Positions 36,341 through 46,969 of a stretch of DNA of 64,000 bases are shown piece after piece. The position numbers and the translations under genes are program-made. The notes under the pieces were generated by a model. The model did not search any database, had not been told where the DNA came from, and saw nothing but the letters and a program-made list of their open reading frames with translations. Every line of letters starts with the position of its first letter. Positions within the stretch are counted from its first letter, which is position 1. The DNA comes from Corynebacterium yonathiae (GTDB taxonomy: Bacteria; Actinomycetota; Actinomycetes; Mycobacteriales; Mycobacteriaceae): the NCBI RefSeq assembly GCF_022288805.1, contig NZ_JAKOPM010000010.1:1-64000 (forward strand). Reading direction: 5' to 3'.

Positions 36341-37909
36341 TTAGTCAATCGTCTCCTTCAGACGCTCCTCGCGAAGAGGCAGCAGAAGAACGAGGGCGAC
36401 GATGACCAACGGAACCATCAGGGCGATGACCGGGGTCAGACCGTCATTATAGGAATTGAGGATTGCTTCCTCGATTGGCTTGGGGAAGGACGCGACCAAA
36501 TCCGGGGTGAGGCTATTAGCGCCCCCGTCGGCATTGCCAAACTTTTCTGCATAGGCGGCGCCCTCCGGGCCCATCTTTTGGAAAGCTTCTGGCATGCGGG
36601 TAGCCATCTCATCCTTCATATTGTGGATGAACATGGAGCCGACCAGGGAAGCACCCAGCGCGGAACCGATCTGGCGGAAGAAGTTATTCGCTGCGGTTGC
36701 CGTGCCCACCTGGGATAGTGGGAAGGAGTTCTGGACGATGAGCACGAGGACCTGAATAACCATGCCTAGGCCGATGCCGAAGACCAAGAACTCGCAGCCC
36801 AGCTGCGTCAGAGAAGTCTCTACGGTCAGGTGAGACATCCAGAATAGTGCACCGGCGGTAATTGCTAGGCCGATGATGGGGTAGACCTTGTAATGGCCGG
36901 TGCGGGCGATGATAAAGCCCACACCCGTGGAGGTGCCGATAAGGCCCACCATCATGGGGATCATCATGAGACCGGCCTTCGTCGGGGTTAGGGTATGAAC
37001 CATCTGCAGATAGGTAGGCATATAGCCTAGAACGCCGAACATTGCCAAGCCAAGCACCACGCCGGACAAGGTGGTAAGGGCCATATTGCGGTTCTTGAAC
37101 AGGCGAACTGGAATGAGCGGTTCCTTGGCCCGCAGCTCCACCAGGATGGTGATGATGGCGCCGACGATGGTGATGGCACCCAAGGTGAGGATCATGGACG
37201 AGCCCCACTCGTACTCGGTGCCGCCCCAGGTGGTCATGAGAATAAGGGAAGCGGTGGTGATGGCGATGAAGGTTGCGCCGAGCCAGTCAAAGCGCTTCAT
37301 GTCGGCCTCACCGACGCGCAGGTGTAGCACCAAGGTGCACACGATGATGGCGAGGATACCCAGCGGAATGTTCATCCACATGCCCCAGCGCCACCCCGGG
37401 CCGTCGGTGAACCAACCACCGAGGACGGGGCCGAGGACGGAGGAAAGGCCAAACACGCCGCCCATGATGCCCATGAACTTACCGCGCTCACGGGAGGAGG
37501 TGACCTCGGCGATGATGGACTGGGAGGAAATCATCATAAAACCAGCACCAAAGCCCTGGACTGCGCGGGCGATAATCAGCAGCGACATGGAGTTGGCAAA
37601 GCCACCCAGCGTAGAACCTACGACGAAGGTGGCGATACCGCCGATGTAGAGCCACTTGCGGCCCAGCATGTCACCCAATTTGCCGGAGATGGGCATGGCG
37701 ATGGTCATGGTGACCAGGAAGGCGGAGATGACCCAGCTCATGTGGTCGACGCCGCCGAGCTCACCAACGATGGTTGGAAGAGCAGAAGAGAAGATCATTT
37801 GGCCCAAGGAGCTCATCAGCATGGTGAGCATCAAAGCCGAGAAAATCAGCCCGAGGTTATCGGCCCGGGACTGGCCCTGCGAGGGGGCCTTAGTGGCCGT
37901 ATCTACCAT
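36341..37909 (-). CDS. DHA2-family (EmrB/QacA) multidrug MFS transporter
   Basis: This encodes 522 aa with about 14 transmembrane helices. Motif A GKLGDMLGRKWLYIGG lies between helices 2 and 3. The antiporter motif C region (VFGLSSVLGPVLGGWFTD) follows in helix 5. Drug/H+ antiport out of the cell is the family role. ATG 37909 overlaps the stop of the upstream TetR gene, so the pair is translationally coupled and the regulator most likely controls it. Substrates cannot be told. Confidence 0.92.
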   Translation of the reverse strand: MVDTATKAPSQGQSRADNLGLIFSALMLTMLMSSLGQMIFSSALPTIVGELGGVDHMSWVISAFLVTMTIAMPISGKLGDMLGRKWLYIGGIATFVVGSTLGGFANSMSLLIIARAVQGFGAGFMMISSQSIIAEVTSSRERGKFMGIMGGVFGLSSVLGPVLGGWFTDGPGWRWGMWMNIPLGILAIIVCTLVLHLRVGEADMKRFDWLGATFIAITTASLILMTTWGGTEYEWGSSMILTLGAITIVGAIITILVELRAKEPLIPVRLFKNRNMALTTLSGVVLGLAMFGVLGYMPTYLQMVHTLTPTKAGLMMIPMMVGLIGTSTGVGFIIARTGHYKVYPIIGLAITAGALFWMSHLTVETSLTQLGCEFLVFGIGLGMVIQVLVLIVQNSFPLSQVGTATAANNFFRQIGSALGASLVGSMFIHNMKDEMATRMPEAFQKMGPEGAAYAEKFGNADGGANSLTPDLVASFPKPIEEAILNSYNDGLTPVIALMVPLVIVALVLLLPLREERLKETID

Positions 37910-38535
37910 CGCATTCCTTTCATAAAGTCTGTTATTAGTGTGAGGGAAGTATCGAGACGTGCGTGAAGGTCTTTGCTGCAATCCGCATCGGGAGATGCCA
38001 ACGCCAACCAGAGTGCCTCGCGGACGAGGCCGGCGATGAGCATCGCCTCGGTGCTCGAAGAGCAGCTATCGAGGACGCGAAGCTTCGGTTCCTTGGTGAG
38101 GCGCTCTTCAATGAGATCGATGAGCTCAATGGATTTTGCCCGCTTCCGGCTTATTGCCGCAGCGGCGGCATCTGGATCATTGGAGATGCGCTTGCGGCGA
38201 TCCCGGATGGTCGGGTTGATGTGGTGTCCTTCCATATGTTGCCTGACGAGCTGAAGGACGAGGCCTACCATGCTGTGCGTTGGTTCAGTGAGGAAGAACT
38301 CCCGCATCTCCTCCGTAAACTCGGTGCTCGGAGCGCCTAGTACGGCGGATTCTTTGGAGTCGAAATAATTGAAGAAGGTGCGCCGAGAAATACCGGCTAC
38401 CTCGCAAATCCTCTCAATCGTGACCGCGCTAAAGGACTGTTCATCCACCAGTTTCGTGGCGGCATCCTCTATGCGCAGGCGCGTCTCGAGACGTTTCTGC
38501 TCGCGTAGTGATAGTTCTTCTTGCACGCCATGCAA
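37903..38535 (-). CDS. TetR-family regulator of the MFS efflux operon
   Basis: This encodes about 210 aa. The N-terminal HTH is IERICEVAGISRRTFFNYFDSKESAVLG (about residues 38-66, quoted in part as VAGISRRTFFNYF). The rest is a helical ligand-binding domain. Only weak starts (TTG 38535, GTG 38526) precede the conserved region. A 26-bp palindrome begins five bases upstream of the TTG, so the protein probably represses its own operon. The coding end overlaps the MFS start by seven bases. Confidence 0.9.
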   Translation of the reverse strand: MHGVQEELSLREQKRLETRLRIEDAATKLVDEQSFSAVTIERICEVAGISRRTFFNYFDSKESAVLGAPSTEFTEEMREFFLTEPTHSMVGLVLQLVRQHMEGHHINPTIRDRRKRISNDPDAAAAAISRKRAKSIELIDLIEERLTKEPKLRVLDSCSSSTEAMLIAGLVREALWLALASPDADCSKDLHARLDTSLTLITDFMKGMRW

Positions 38536-38540
38536 CTTTA

Positions 38541-38566
38541 CACTCGGTGCAAACTTGCACCAAGTG
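38541..38566. promoter_or_regulatory. Palindromic operator of the TetR-MFS operon
   Basis: Two 12-bp half-sites, CACTCGGTGCAA and TTGCACCAAGTG, are separated by AC and match as an inverted repeat with one mismatch. The site lies directly in front of the regulator start codon, where a TetR dimer would block the promoter. Confidence 0.82.
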
Positions 38567-38650
38567 CAATGTTGGTGATTTTGAAGCTGTAATCTCCTTT
38601 ATGTGAGATGTGCCATGGCGCTTACCGACGCCCCTCATCCCAGACATGCT

Positions 38651-38680
38651 AAAACCCGCCCAAGTCCTGCCCGGGCGGGG
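38651..38680 (-). terminator. fumC terminator
   Basis: On the minus strand CCCGCCC, an 11-nt loop, GGGCGGG and TTTT follow the fumC stop by about 20 bases. Confidence 0.82.
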
Positions 38681-38698
38681 TAGCGGTGCGGTGAATGC

Positions 38699-40099
38699 TT
38701 AGAAGCTATCGCGGTCGCGGTTGGTCATGCTTAGCACGTTGAGGCGCTTATCCAACTCTTCTTCGGTGAGGTTCTCGCCGTCGACAAAGCCCAAGTCAAT
38801 AACGGCCTGGCGGACGGTAATCTTCTCATGTAGAGCGTGCTTTGCTGCCTTTGCCGCGTTCTCGTAGCCGATAGCAGAGTTAAGCGGAGTCACGATCGAA
38901 GTGGAAGACTCCGCAAAGTGCTTCATACGCTCCTCATTAGCCTCGATATGATCGATGCACTTATCGGCGAAGACGCGAGAGGAATTGGCCAGCAGGCGAG
39001 CGGACTCGAGCACGTTGCGCGCCATCATCGGGATGAAAACATTGAGCTCGAAGTGGCCCTGGGCGCCACCGAAAGCTACAGCGGCGTCGTTGCCCACTAC
39101 TTGGCCGGCCACCATGGTGACGGCCTCCGGAATGACCGGGTTGACCTTACCCGGCATGATGGAGGAACCCGGCTGCAGGTCCTTCAAGTGGATTTCTGCC
39201 AGGCCGGTCAGCGGGCCGGAGCCCATCATGCGCAGGTCATTGGCAATCTTATTAAGAGATACAGCGACCGAGCGCATAGCGCCGGAGAACTCGACGAGGC
39301 CGTCGCGAGCGGCCTGTGCCTCGAAGTGGTTCTCAGCCTCCTTTAGTTCCTTAACGCCAGTGAGCTTCTTGAGCTCTTCGGTGACCTTGGCTCCGAAGTC
39401 CGCGGAGGTGTTTAGGCCGGTGCCGGTGGCAGTGCCGCCGATAGCCAGCTCACCCAAGCGCGGCAGGGTGGCCTCGATACGCTCGATGCCCAGCTCAATC
39501 TGACGGGCGTAGCCGCCGAATTCTTGACCGAGGGTAACCGGGGTGGCGTCCATCAAGTGGGTACGCCCCGCCTTGACCACGTCGGCGAATTCCTTGGCCT
39601 TCTTGCTCAGGGACTCGTGCAGAACCTTCAGACCTGGAATGAGGTCATTGACGGCTGCTTCCGTAGCGGCCACGTGGGTGGCGGTAGGGAAGGTGTCATT
39701 GGAGGACTGGCCCATATTCACGTGGTCATTAGGGTGAATCTCCACGCCATTCTGGTGTGCCAAGGAGGCGATAACCTCATTGGTATTCATATTGGACGAG
39801 GTGCCGGAACCAGTCTGGAAAACGTCGATAGGGAAAGCATCATTGTGCTTGCCCTCAGCGATTTCGGTAGCGGCGGCAATGATGGCATCGGCCTTGTCCG
39901 CATCCAACTTGCCGGAGTCCTTATTTACCTGGGCGCAGGCTGCCTTAAGGAGGCCAAGTGCACGAATCTGCGCATTTTCCAGGCCGCGGCCGGAAATAGG
40001 GAAGTTATCCACTGCACGCTGGGTCTGTGCGCGCCACAGGGCCTCTGCGGGAACCTTAACTTCGCCCATAGTGTCATGTTCAATGCGGTATTCAGTCAT
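38699..40099 (-). CDS. fumC: Class II fumarate hydratase
   Basis: This encodes 466 aa of the aspartase/fumarase superfamily, converting fumarate to malate in the TCA cycle. The catalytic loop signature [15 protein letters not shown] lies near residue 318; further conserved blocks are [28 protein letters not shown] and [20 protein letters not shown]. It lies after glpX on the same strand, with an 85-bp spacer, as Rv1099c-Rv1098c. Confidence 0.97.
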   Translation of the reverse strand: MTEYRIEHDTMGEVKVPAEALWRAQTQRAVDNFPISGRGLENAQIRALGLLKAACAQVNKDSGKLDADKADAIIAAATEIAEGKHNDAFPIDVFQTGSGTSSNMNTNEVIASLAHQNGVEIHPNDHVNMGQSSNDTFPTATHVAATEAAVNDLIPGLKVLHESLSKKAKEFADVVKAGRTHLMDATPVTLGQEFGGYARQIELGIERIEATLPRLGELAIGGTATGTGLNTSADFGAKVTEELKKLTGVKELKEAENHFEAQAARDGLVEFSGAMRSVAVSLNKIANDLRMMGSGPLTGLAEIHLKDLQPGSSIMPGKVNPVIPEAVTMVAGQVVGNDAAVAFGGAQGHFELNVFIPMMARNVLESARLLANSSRVFADKCIDHIEANEERMKHFAESSTSIVTPLNSAIGYENAAKAAKHALHEKITVRQAVIDLGFVDGENLTEEELDKRLNVLSMTNRDRDSF

Positions 40100-40184
40100 G
40101 TGAAGATCACCTCAGTTAATTGGGGAGTGTGTGCTTTCCAGTATGGCGGAGATCTATGAGGAGGGCCGCCTTCGGGGGTGAACC

Positions 40185-41198
40185 CTACTTTTTGGTTGGG
40201 GTGGTGTAATCCACTACGGAATACTCCTGCAGCTTCGACAGCTTATGGATGGAGTCGATGTAGCGAATGGTGCCGGACTTGGAACGCATAACCAGTGAGC
40301 GGGTAGTAGCGCCGGAATTGCGGTAGGAAACACCGCGCAACATGTCACCATTGGTCACGCCGGTGGCAGCGAAGTAGCAGTTTTCAGAGGAGACCAAGTC
40401 AGTGGTCTTGAGAACGCGGTCCAAATCGTGGCCAGCAGCGCGGGCCTTTTCTGCTTCCTCTTCATCCTTCGGCCACAGCTTGCCCTGGATTTCGCCGCCC
40501 ATACAGCGCATAGCGCAGGCAGTGATGATGCCCTCTGGGGTGCCGCCGATGCCCATCATCATGTCGATGGAGTTGGAATCCTGGCAGGTGGCGATGGCGC
40601 CTGCAACATCGCCATCCATAATGAGGCGTACCTTGGCGCCTGCGGCGCGAATTTCAGAGATGAGCTGCTCGTGGCGCGGACGGTCAAGGACCACCACAGT
40701 CAGATCTTCTGGGCGAATCTTCTTAGCTTCCGCGACGGACTTGATATTCCACTCCACGGATTCGTTGATGTCGATAGCGCCCACGGCCTCGGGGCCGACG
40801 GCTATCTTTTCCATGTAGAAGACTGCAGAAGGGTCATACATGGTTCCACGCTCGGCGGCCGCGATGACGGAGATCGCATTGGGGCGTCCCTCTGCCATCA
40901 AACGAGTACCGTCAACCGGGTCCACGGCGATATCCATGGCTGCACCCTCGCCGGTGCCTACCTCTTCGCCGTTAAATAGCATGGGGGCCTCATCCTTTTC
41001 GCCCTCACCAATGACAACGACGCCGTTCATGGCTACGGAATTGATGAGCTTGCGCATTGCGTCGACCGCCGCGCCATCGCCCTCATTCTTCTGGCCGCGG
41101 CCTACCCAGCGGCCGGAAGCGAGTGCTGCTGCCTCGGTGACACGAACCAGTTCCATCGCCAGGTTGCGGTCAGGAAGATAAGACGTATTTTCGGACAT
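40185..41198 (-). CDS. glpX: Class II fructose-1,6-bisphosphatase
   Basis: This encodes 337 aa of the GlpX type, the gluconeogenic phosphatase of Actinobacteria. Metal and substrate residues lie in [18 protein letters not shown] and [18 protein letters not shown], with [13 protein letters not shown] and [21 protein letters not shown] further on. It is located ahead of fumC. The ~190-bp upstream region separates it from the divergent DUF4245 gene and must contain the promoters of both. Confidence 0.97.
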   Translation of the reverse strand: MSENTSYLPDRNLAMELVRVTEAAALASGRWVGRGQKNEGDGAAVDAMRKLINSVAMNGVVVIGEGEKDEAPMLFNGEEVGTGEGAAMDIAVDPVDGTRLMAEGRPNAISVIAAAERGTMYDPSAVFYMEKIAVGPEAVGAIDINESVEWNIKSVAEAKKIRPEDLTVVVLDRPRHEQLISEIRAAGAKVRLIMDGDVAGAIATCQDSNSIDMMMGIGGTPEGIITACAMRCMGGEIQGKLWPKDEEEAEKARAAGHDLDRVLKTTDLVSSENCYFAATGVTNGDMLRGVSYRNSGATTRSLVMRSKSGTIRYIDSIHKLSKLQEYSVVDYTTPTKK

Positions 41199-41386
41199 GT
41201 GTAGTGGTTGCCTTCCATAGTTTTCTCATCGAGGGGTGTTCCCCTTGATGCTCTACCTTTCCATTCTCGCACTTTTTTGCTCTAATGGGTTCGATTTTGC
41301 GCCCCATTTGTGGGGGATTGACAAAACTTTCGGGGCAGAAGGGGCCGTGTGGCTTTTTGAAAGCACGCCGTGCGATACTTAGGCGC

Positions 41387-41956
41387 GTGGCTGCAGAAGA
41401 AAGACCAAAGATTTTTGAAGGTGCGAAGGACATCTCCTTGTCCCTCGCCGTCGTGGTGATCATGATGCTGCTGGCCGTGGGAGCGACCGGCCTCTGCTCG
41501 ATTAACTCCGAAACTCAGCAAGGGGCGGTGCAGGAAGTAGATGAGCAAACCTTCCTTGACACCCAAGCCCGTGCGGGGGTTGGTGCTATTCGCAATCCTG
41601 AAATGCCAGAGGGCTGGGAGGCCAATGCTGCCCGTCGCGTTGATATGGGCGGAGAAAACGCCACCGTGGTCAGCTGGGTAACCGCTGACCAAGGGTTTGT
41701 GGAGTCCACACAGACGCAAGTTGCGGCCGATAGAGCAGGGGAGGCCTACGACGCCAACTACCGCGGAATCGAATCCGACCGCGAGATCAAAGGGCACCAG
41801 GTGCGGGTGCTAGAAAGCGATGATGATTCCGTGCGCCGCCTGTGGGTGACGGATTTGGGCGATGCGCGCCTTATCATCTCCGGCGCCGCGGGCGATAGCG
41901 ATTTTGAGGCTGCTACCGCTGCGTTTATCGACGCCGCACCTATAGCCGAAAAATAA
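41387..41956 (+). CDS. DUF4245 membrane-anchored protein (Rv1100-like)
   Basis: This encodes 189 aa: one N-terminal membrane helix (about residues 16-36, LSLAVVVIMMLLAVGATGLC) and a secreted domain with the DUF4245 pattern (MPEGWEANAARR; VSWVTADQGFVESTQT). Function unknown, conserved in Mycobacteriales next to glpX. I selected GTG 41387; the upstream extension lies in the promoter region. The 3' end overlaps the convergent gene by 17 bases. Confidence 0.88.
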   Translation: MAAEERPKIFEGAKDISLSLAVVVIMMLLAVGATGLCSINSETQQGAVQEVDEQTFLDTQARAGVGAIRNPEMPEGWEANAARRVDMGGENATVVSWVTADQGFVESTQTQVAADRAGEAYDANYRGIESDREIKGHQVRVLESDDDSVRRLWVTDLGDARLIISGAAGDSDFEAATAAFIDAAPIAEK

Positions 41957-42308
41957 CCTCGCCCAAGCCTTCTTCCGCGGCGGTAGCGCTAAGACCGTCG
42001 CCGGCCTGGGCAATAACCTCCGCCAAAGCCTCCGCATCCAGGCCACTGAGGCGTGTCTTTCCGGCAAAGACATCGATGCGCTCACGCTGCGAGCGCTGCG
42101 GATAAATAGCAATCTCGCGTACTTTGTCGTCCGTAAAGCGCAGCACCACGGAGCGGGAGAAGTAGCTCACCTCATTATCGTCGCGGGTGTGTGCAGGACC
42201 GAAGAATTCTTCTACGAAATCTCGGGAATCGCCCGCCATGATGGAACCGGCGGCCGCGGATTTCGACACAAAATCCACGCGCTCGCCTGGATAACCATAG
42301 ATCTGCAC
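41940..42308 (-). CDS. Small conserved hypothetical downstream of xseB
   Basis: This encodes 122 aa, soluble and mixed in composition. Its GTG start overlaps the xseB stop by one base (TAGTG), which implies translational coupling within the xseA-xseB transcript. A notable segment is SVVLRFTDDKVREIAIYPQRS, beta-rich. I do not recognise a family and no catalytic motif is visible. Confidence 0.7.
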   Translation of the reverse strand: MQIYGYPGERVDFVSKSAAAGSIMAGDSRDFVEEFFGPAHTRDDNEVSYFSRSVVLRFTDDKVREIAIYPQRSQRERIDVFAGKTRLSGLDAEALAEVIAQAGDGLSATAAEEGLGEVIFRL

Positions 42309-42577
42309 TACTCGTCTCCTTCAGCGTCTGCGTCCTCGGCCTTATCGAGCGCGTCTTCCACACGCTTCGCCGCGCCGTCGAGGTGCGCCTCGCACGCACG
42401 GGCAAGGGCCTCGCCGCGCTCCCAATACTTTAGCGACTCATCCAAGCCCATCTGCCCAAGCTCGAGAATCTTCACGGTCTCAATAAGCTCATCGCGGGCT
42501 TGCTCATAGCTCAATTCTTCTACTGGGGTAAAAGCATCCTGGCCTGGCTGGCCGGTACCAATGGTGTCATCGGACAT
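42308..42577 (-). CDS. xseB: Exodeoxyribonuclease VII small subunit
   Basis: This encodes 89 aa, the helical small subunit with the conserved pattern [17 protein letters not shown], then [24 protein letters not shown]. Several XseB chains bind the XseA stalk to give the single-strand-specific exonuclease. It starts 21 bases after xseA. Confidence 0.94.
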   Translation of the reverse strand: MSDDTIGTGQPGQDAFTPVEELSYEQARDELIETVKILELGQMGLDESLKYWERGEALARACEAHLDGAAKRVEDALDKAEDADAEGDE

Positions 42578-42598
42578 GATTTTCTCCTCGGTTGGTGA

Positions 42599-43840
42599 TT
42601 AATCGGCGGCCTGGGAGGCCATAGAAACTGCGGTAATAGAGCCATCGCCCACTCGAATGCGCAGTTGAGCGCCAGGCGGGGATTGCTTATAAGAGGTGAC
42701 AACCTCGGGCCCGGAACCGTCCTTGGGTACTACCTGGACAATGGAGTATCCGCGGGCGAGAGTCGCCGACGGTCCCAACGCCGATACGCGGGCGCGCAGC
42801 GATTCCACGTGGCGGGTTTCCCGCTCCACCATGACTTCAATTTCTCGCCGCATGGTAGCGCGGGTTCGCTCCACCTCCTCGCGGCGCGCACGGATAGGGG
42901 TCATCGGGTCTGCCATGACAGGCCGGGAACGAATATTGTCGAGGCCGCGACGTTCCCTTTCCACCCAGCCGCGCAGCGCGGCCGCCATGCGAGAGCGAGC
43001 CTCTGCGACGATGGCGCGTTCCTCGGCCACAGAGGGCACGACGCGTTTTGCGGCGTCGGTAGGCGTGGCGGCGCGCAGGTCGGCGACGTTATCGAGCACT
43101 GGGCTATCCGGCTCGTGGCCAATGGCAGAGACTACCGGGGTGCCGGCCGCTGCCACTGCGCGCTGCAGTGCTTCTTCCGAGAAGGGCAGCAGATCTTCCA
43201 CGGAGCCGCCGCCACGGGCGATGATGATGACGTCCACCTCAGGATCCGCATCAAGCTGCTGGAGCGCATCAATAACCTCAGGTACGGTATTCGCACCCTG
43301 AACCGCGGTATTGAGGACGCGGAATTGCACCGCCGGCCAGCGGTCATGGGCTACCGCCATCACATCCCGCTCTGCAGCAGAACCACGGCCGGTAATCAGC
43401 CCAATTTTGTGCGGTAGGTAGGGGAGAGGTCGCTTGCGTGCGGGATCGAAAAGGCCTTCAGCAGCTAGCTGTTGGCGCAGCTTTTCAATGCGAGCAAGTA
43501 GATCGCCAATGCCCACATGACGAATTTCGGTGGTCCACAGTGAAAAGGATCCGCGTCCGGCGTAAAAGGCGGGCTTACCGTGAACAATGACGCGGTCGCC
43601 GTCTTTCAGCGGTGCTGACAATGACTGCAACATCGATGATGGGCAAGTCAATTGCACGGACTTTTCCTGCTGTACGTCACGCAGAGTGAGGTAGGACAGC
43701 TTCCAGGTGGGCTTGAAGTTAATTTGGGTCAACTGACCCTCTACCCACAGGTAACCCAGGCGCTCGATCCAGCCCTTGACTTGGTCATTGACCTTGCCAA
43801 CGGGCCAGGGAGTATCCGGAGTATTTGCCGGTTGATTCAC
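42599..43840 (-). CDS. xseA: Exodeoxyribonuclease VII large subunit
   Basis: This encodes 413 aa. An N-terminal OB-fold (about residues 15-110) precedes the catalytic domain with the family blocks [30 protein letters not shown] and [16 protein letters not shown] coiled-coil stalk follows to the C-terminus. It degrades single-stranded DNA to oligonucleotides in repair. It is divergent from ispH across about 140 bp, as in Rv1108c-Rv1110. Confidence 0.95.
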   Translation of the reverse strand: MNQPANTPDTPWPVGKVNDQVKGWIERLGYLWVEGQLTQINFKPTWKLSYLTLRDVQQEKSVQLTCPSSMLQSLSAPLKDGDRVIVHGKPAFYAGRGSFSLWTTEIRHVGIGDLLARIEKLRQQLAAEGLFDPARKRPLPYLPHKIGLITGRGSAAERDVMAVAHDRWPAVQFRVLNTAVQGANTVPEVIDALQQLDADPEVDVIIIARGGGSVEDLLPFSEEALQRAVAAAGTPVVSAIGHEPDSPVLDNVADLRAATPTDAAKRVVPSVAEERAIVAEARSRMAAALRGWVERERRGLDNIRSRPVMADPMTPIRARREEVERTRATMRREIEVMVERETRHVESLRARVSALGPSATLARGYSIVQVVPKDGSGPEVVTSYKQSPPGAQLRIRVGDGSITAVSMASQAAD

Positions 43841-43981
43841 ACAGCCTCCCTTTCTTCAGTCTGCCGTGTTCTTCCGTCTAGTTTAGGGGCCAGCGCGGTC
43901 TATTGCCCCGCTCGGGGTAGCCAGAAAGGTGACGTTAGGCCCCACTATTGTTTTGCGTAGTGTTTCGATACTCTGGGAGCC

Positions 43982-44932
43982 ATGACTGATGGTAAAAATG
44001 TTCTCCTTGCGGCCCCGCGCGGATACTGCGCAGGCGTGGACCGCGCGGTCGAGACCGTAGAAAAGGCGCTGGAAAAGTACGGCGCGCCCATTTATGTACG
44101 CAAACAAATCGTGCACAACCGTTACGTCGTAGAATCTCTGGCAGACCGCGGCGTCATCTTCGTCGACGAGGCCTCTGAGGCACCAGAAGGCGCCCACCTA
44201 GTCTTCTCCGCCCACGGTATTTCCCCTGCCGTGCGCGCAGAAGCAACGCAGCGCAAGCAGCTTACTTTGGACGCCACCTGCCCATTGGTTACCAAGGTGC
44301 ACAAGGAAGCCCAGCGCTTCCAGCGCGATGGCTACCACATCCTTCTGGTTGGCCACGAAGGCCACGAAGAAGTAGAAGGCACTGCCGGCGAGGCACCTGA
44401 GGTCACCCACCTCGTGGATGGCATCGGGGGCGTCGCCAAGCTGCCAGAGTTCCTGCAGGATGAGAAGCTTATCTGGCTGTCCCAGACCACGCTATCGGTG
44501 GATGAGACCATCACCATCGTCAATAAGCTGCGCGAGCGCTTCCCGCACTTGGAGAACCCGCCTTCAGACGATATTTGCTACGCCACCCAAAACCGCCAAG
44601 AATCCGTCAAGGCCATCGCCCCACAGTGCGACCTGATGATTGTGGTGGGCTCTAAGAACTCCTCTAACTCGGTGCGCTTGGTTGAGGTGGCGCTTGAGGC
44701 AGGCGCCAAGACTTCCCACCTCGTGGATTTTGCCAAGGAAATCGACGAATCTTGGTTGGAAGGCGTCCAGACGGTCGGCGTAACCTGCGGTGCTTCGGTG
44801 CCTGAGTTGCTGGTACGCGAAGTACTGGAGTTCCTGGACGAGCGCGGTTATAGCGACGTAGAACAGGTAACGACCTCTACCGAGACGATTACCTTCGCCC
44901 TACCGCGCGACCTGCGCCCAGCACGCACCTAA
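43982..44932 (+). CDS. ispH: 4-hydroxy-3-methylbut-2-enyl diphosphate reductase
   Basis: This encodes 316 aa of the LytB/IspH family, the last MEP-pathway enzyme, which makes IPP and DMAPP. The three [4Fe-4S] cysteines sit in [26 protein letters not shown] and [14 protein letters not shown]; the substrate histidines are in VHNRYVVE and [11 protein letters not shown], and the catalytic Glu is in the same block. It is monocistronic with a terminator shared with the convergent DUF6542 gene. Confidence 0.97.
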   Translation: MTDGKNVLLAAPRGYCAGVDRAVETVEKALEKYGAPIYVRKQIVHNRYVVESLADRGVIFVDEASEAPEGAHLVFSAHGISPAVRAEATQRKQLTLDATCPLVTKVHKEAQRFQRDGYHILLVGHEGHEEVEGTAGEAPEVTHLVDGIGGVAKLPEFLQDEKLIWLSQTTLSVDETITIVNKLRERFPHLENPPSDDICYATQNRQESVKAIAPQCDLMIVVGSKNSSNSVRLVEVALEAGAKTSHLVDFAKEIDESWLEGVQTVGVTCGASVPELLVREVLEFLDERGYSDVEQVTTSTETITFALPRDLRPART

Positions 44933-44965
44933 GTAGCGTTTGCCTATACGGCAGTTAAAACGGAA

Positions 44966-44994
44966 GAAAGGCCCGGAAACGGGCCTTTCTTTTG
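44966..44994. terminator. Terminator between ispH and the DUF6542 gene
   Basis: Stem GAAAGGCCCG with CGGGCCTTTC and loop GAAA, followed by TTTT on the plus strand. The stem's own terminal bases give a short T-run on the minus strand as well. Confidence 0.88.
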
Positions 44995-44996
44995 CT

Positions 44997-45800
44997 TTAA
45001 TCCTCGTCGTAGAGGTTATCGTCCCAACCTTGCTTGGGCTGTTCCTTCTCCTGCTGAGACACCGGAACGGAATCGCCAGCGCGCCGGGCTGGATCCGGGC
45101 GCAGTGGATTGTCGCGTTCCTCTTGTTGTATTCGGCGACGCTCTTCACGGTCGCGACCACGTAGGCGATCCTTGGGCGCGGGGCGTGACTTCTTCAGCGT
45201 GTGCGAGGCGCGGCCGCGCTGCGGAGCGGCTTGAGACTGCTTGGAGTTCTTTGCCGGTTTATCGCGAGCCATCAAATCTGCAACCGATAGGCGTTCCTCG
45301 CGGTTGCGTCGGTCTTGTTCAGCGTCGGCACGGCGGGAAGCAGTTTCCATTTCGGCGGTGCGCTTGGCCGTCTTGCGGAAGCGCGCCCAGCGCAGCCAGG
45401 CGATGAGTGCCGCGCCCACCAGGGCAATAAGGAGCCACAGGAACCTCTGGACAAGGGGGAAAGCGGCGGTGACGATCGCCGTCTTGGAAAACGCCGATGC
45501 ACCCTCTGGCAAATTGGCCTTGGTGATAAAGAAACCGGCCACGACCACCGTTATGGAATACACAATGGGGATAGAAGCCACGGTGAGGAAAAGACCCCGC
45601 TCTTCTACGATGAGCGCCACCAGCAGTGAGCCGATGACAAGAAACGCGAGGTAAGCCCACCCGATGGAACCCATCAGAATGGAAATAAACGCGCCGGTGA
45701 GCAAGAGCGCCGCGAGCAGCCCAAGGCCCTTGCCCAGCGCGATGCTGGGGAGACCGGAGCTTTGGGCGGCGGAGGACTTTCTTTGCTTGGCTTGTGACAC
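44997..45800 (-). CDS. DUF6542 multi-pass membrane protein with basic tail
   Basis: This encodes 267 aa. Four hydrophobic segments fill about residues 22-145; the C-terminal ~115 residues are highly charged (Arg/Lys/Glu/Gln-rich), predicted cytoplasmic and disordered. The family is found in Mycobacteriales near ispH and its function is unknown. GTG 45800 is preferred because the frame upstream overlaps rmuC coding sequence and lacks family-like sequence. Confidence 0.82.
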   Translation of the reverse strand: MSQAKQRKSSAAQSSGLPSIALGKGLGLLAALLLTGAFISILMGSIGWAYLAFLVIGSLLVALIVEERGLFLTVASIPIVYSITVVVAGFFITKANLPEGASAFSKTAIVTAAFPLVQRFLWLLIALVGAALIAWLRWARFRKTAKRTAEMETASRRADAEQDRRNREERLSVADLMARDKPAKNSKQSQAAPQRGRASHTLKKSRPAPKDRLRGRDREERRRIQQEERDNPLRPDPARRAGDSVPVSQQEKEQPKQGWDDNLYDED

Positions 45801-45862
45801 GTCGGAAGATCCTACCGGTTGCCGCCGGCCTATGGCTATTTCCACGCACGAAAGCGGCGGAT

Positions 45863-46933
45863 TTATAGTGCCGAATTTCCGCGAGGCCACGTATCAATAG
45901 GCAAGGGCTCCCGCGGGGTGCGATCCGTGCGGCCCGGGATATCCATCTCATGCAATTTGCGGGCGGTGACGCCCACTCGGGAATCGAGCGAGGAAAGCGT
46001 GGCGTTATAAGCTTCGACTGCCTTTTCCAGGTTATGGCCCACCTTTCCGTAGTGATCAGAAAGCGTATTCAGACGCGTATACAGTTCGCGCCCCAAGCGC
46101 TGGACCTCCTTTGCCTTGGCGGAAATATCTTCCTGGTGCCACCCCATGGCCACCGTGCGCAAGAGCGCAAAAAGCGAGCTGGGGGTGGCGATCACTACAT
46201 TGCGTTCAAAGGCGTACTCGATAAGTTCTGGGTCCACCGATAATGCGGCATCAAGGAAGGGGTCTGCGGGAACGAAGAGGATGACAAACTCGGGCGTTGG
46301 TTGAAATGCCTCAATATAATCCTTCTGCGATAGTGCCTGGACGTGGCCGCGCATTAAATGCGCGTGGCGGCGGAGGAAGCCGGCGTGCTCTTCTGGGTCA
46401 TCGGTTTCTAGGGCGTCAAGGTAAGAGGTAAAAGGAACCTTGGCATCGACGATGATGTGGCGGCCACCGGCCAAATTGATGAGCATGTCAGGGCGGACGA
46501 CGCGCCCGCCCAATGGGGCGGAGACCTGGCAATCAAAGTCCACGTGTTTGGTCATACCGCCGAGCTCAACCACGCGCTCCAATTGCACCTCGCCCCAACG
46601 GCCACGCACATTGGGTGAGCGCAAAGCGGTCACTAGTTTGTCGGTGCGTTCGGTCAGGCGGGAGGAGGTGCGGGTCACCGCCTGCACCTGGCTGGAGAGG
46701 GAGGCGAGCAGCGCGGTGCGGTCTTCCTCAATTTCTTGGAGCTGAAATCCCAAGCGGTCCATGGCCTTTTCTAGCGGTTGGAGTTCGGCTTGGCGGCGCT
46801 GCGAGTCTTGCAGCGCGCGGTGCTCGGCGCTCGGCGCGGAGCGCGTAGCGGAGTAAGAATGGGCTAACCAGCCCATTACCGCACCGAGGATGAGGCCGAT
46901 AAAAAGTAGCAGCACGGGCAAAGTGGAAGTCAT
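45863..46933 (-). CDS. rmuC: RmuC-family DNA recombination protein
   Basis: This encodes 356 aa: N-terminal membrane helix (about residues 4-24), a coiled coil (about 35-110) and the RmuC nuclease-like core (RGRWGEVQLERVVELGG; PDMLINLAGGRHIIVDAKVPF; FVILFVPADPFLDAAL). E. coli RmuC limits recombination between inverted repeats; biochemical activity is not settled. ATG 46933 has GGAAG before it, better than the upstream ATG 46963. It lies downstream of the AI-2E gene with a 36-bp gap. Confidence 0.93.
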   Translation of the reverse strand: MTSTLPVLLLFIGLILGAVMGWLAHSYSATRSAPSAEHRALQDSQRRQAELQPLEKAMDRLGFQLQEIEEDRTALLASLSSQVQAVTRTSSRLTERTDKLVTALRSPNVRGRWGEVQLERVVELGGMTKHVDFDCQVSAPLGGRVVRPDMLINLAGGRHIIVDAKVPFTSYLDALETDDPEEHAGFLRRHAHLMRGHVQALSQKDYIEAFQPTPEFVILFVPADPFLDAALSVDPELIEYAFERNVVIATPSSLFALLRTVAMGWHQEDISAKAKEVQRLGRELYTRLNTLSDHYGKVGHNLEKAVEAYNATLSSLDSRVGVTARKLHEMDIPGRTDRTPREPLPIDTWPRGNSAL

Positions 46934-46969
46934 GGCTTCCAGCATGGCACGCGCCGCCGACACGACTCA

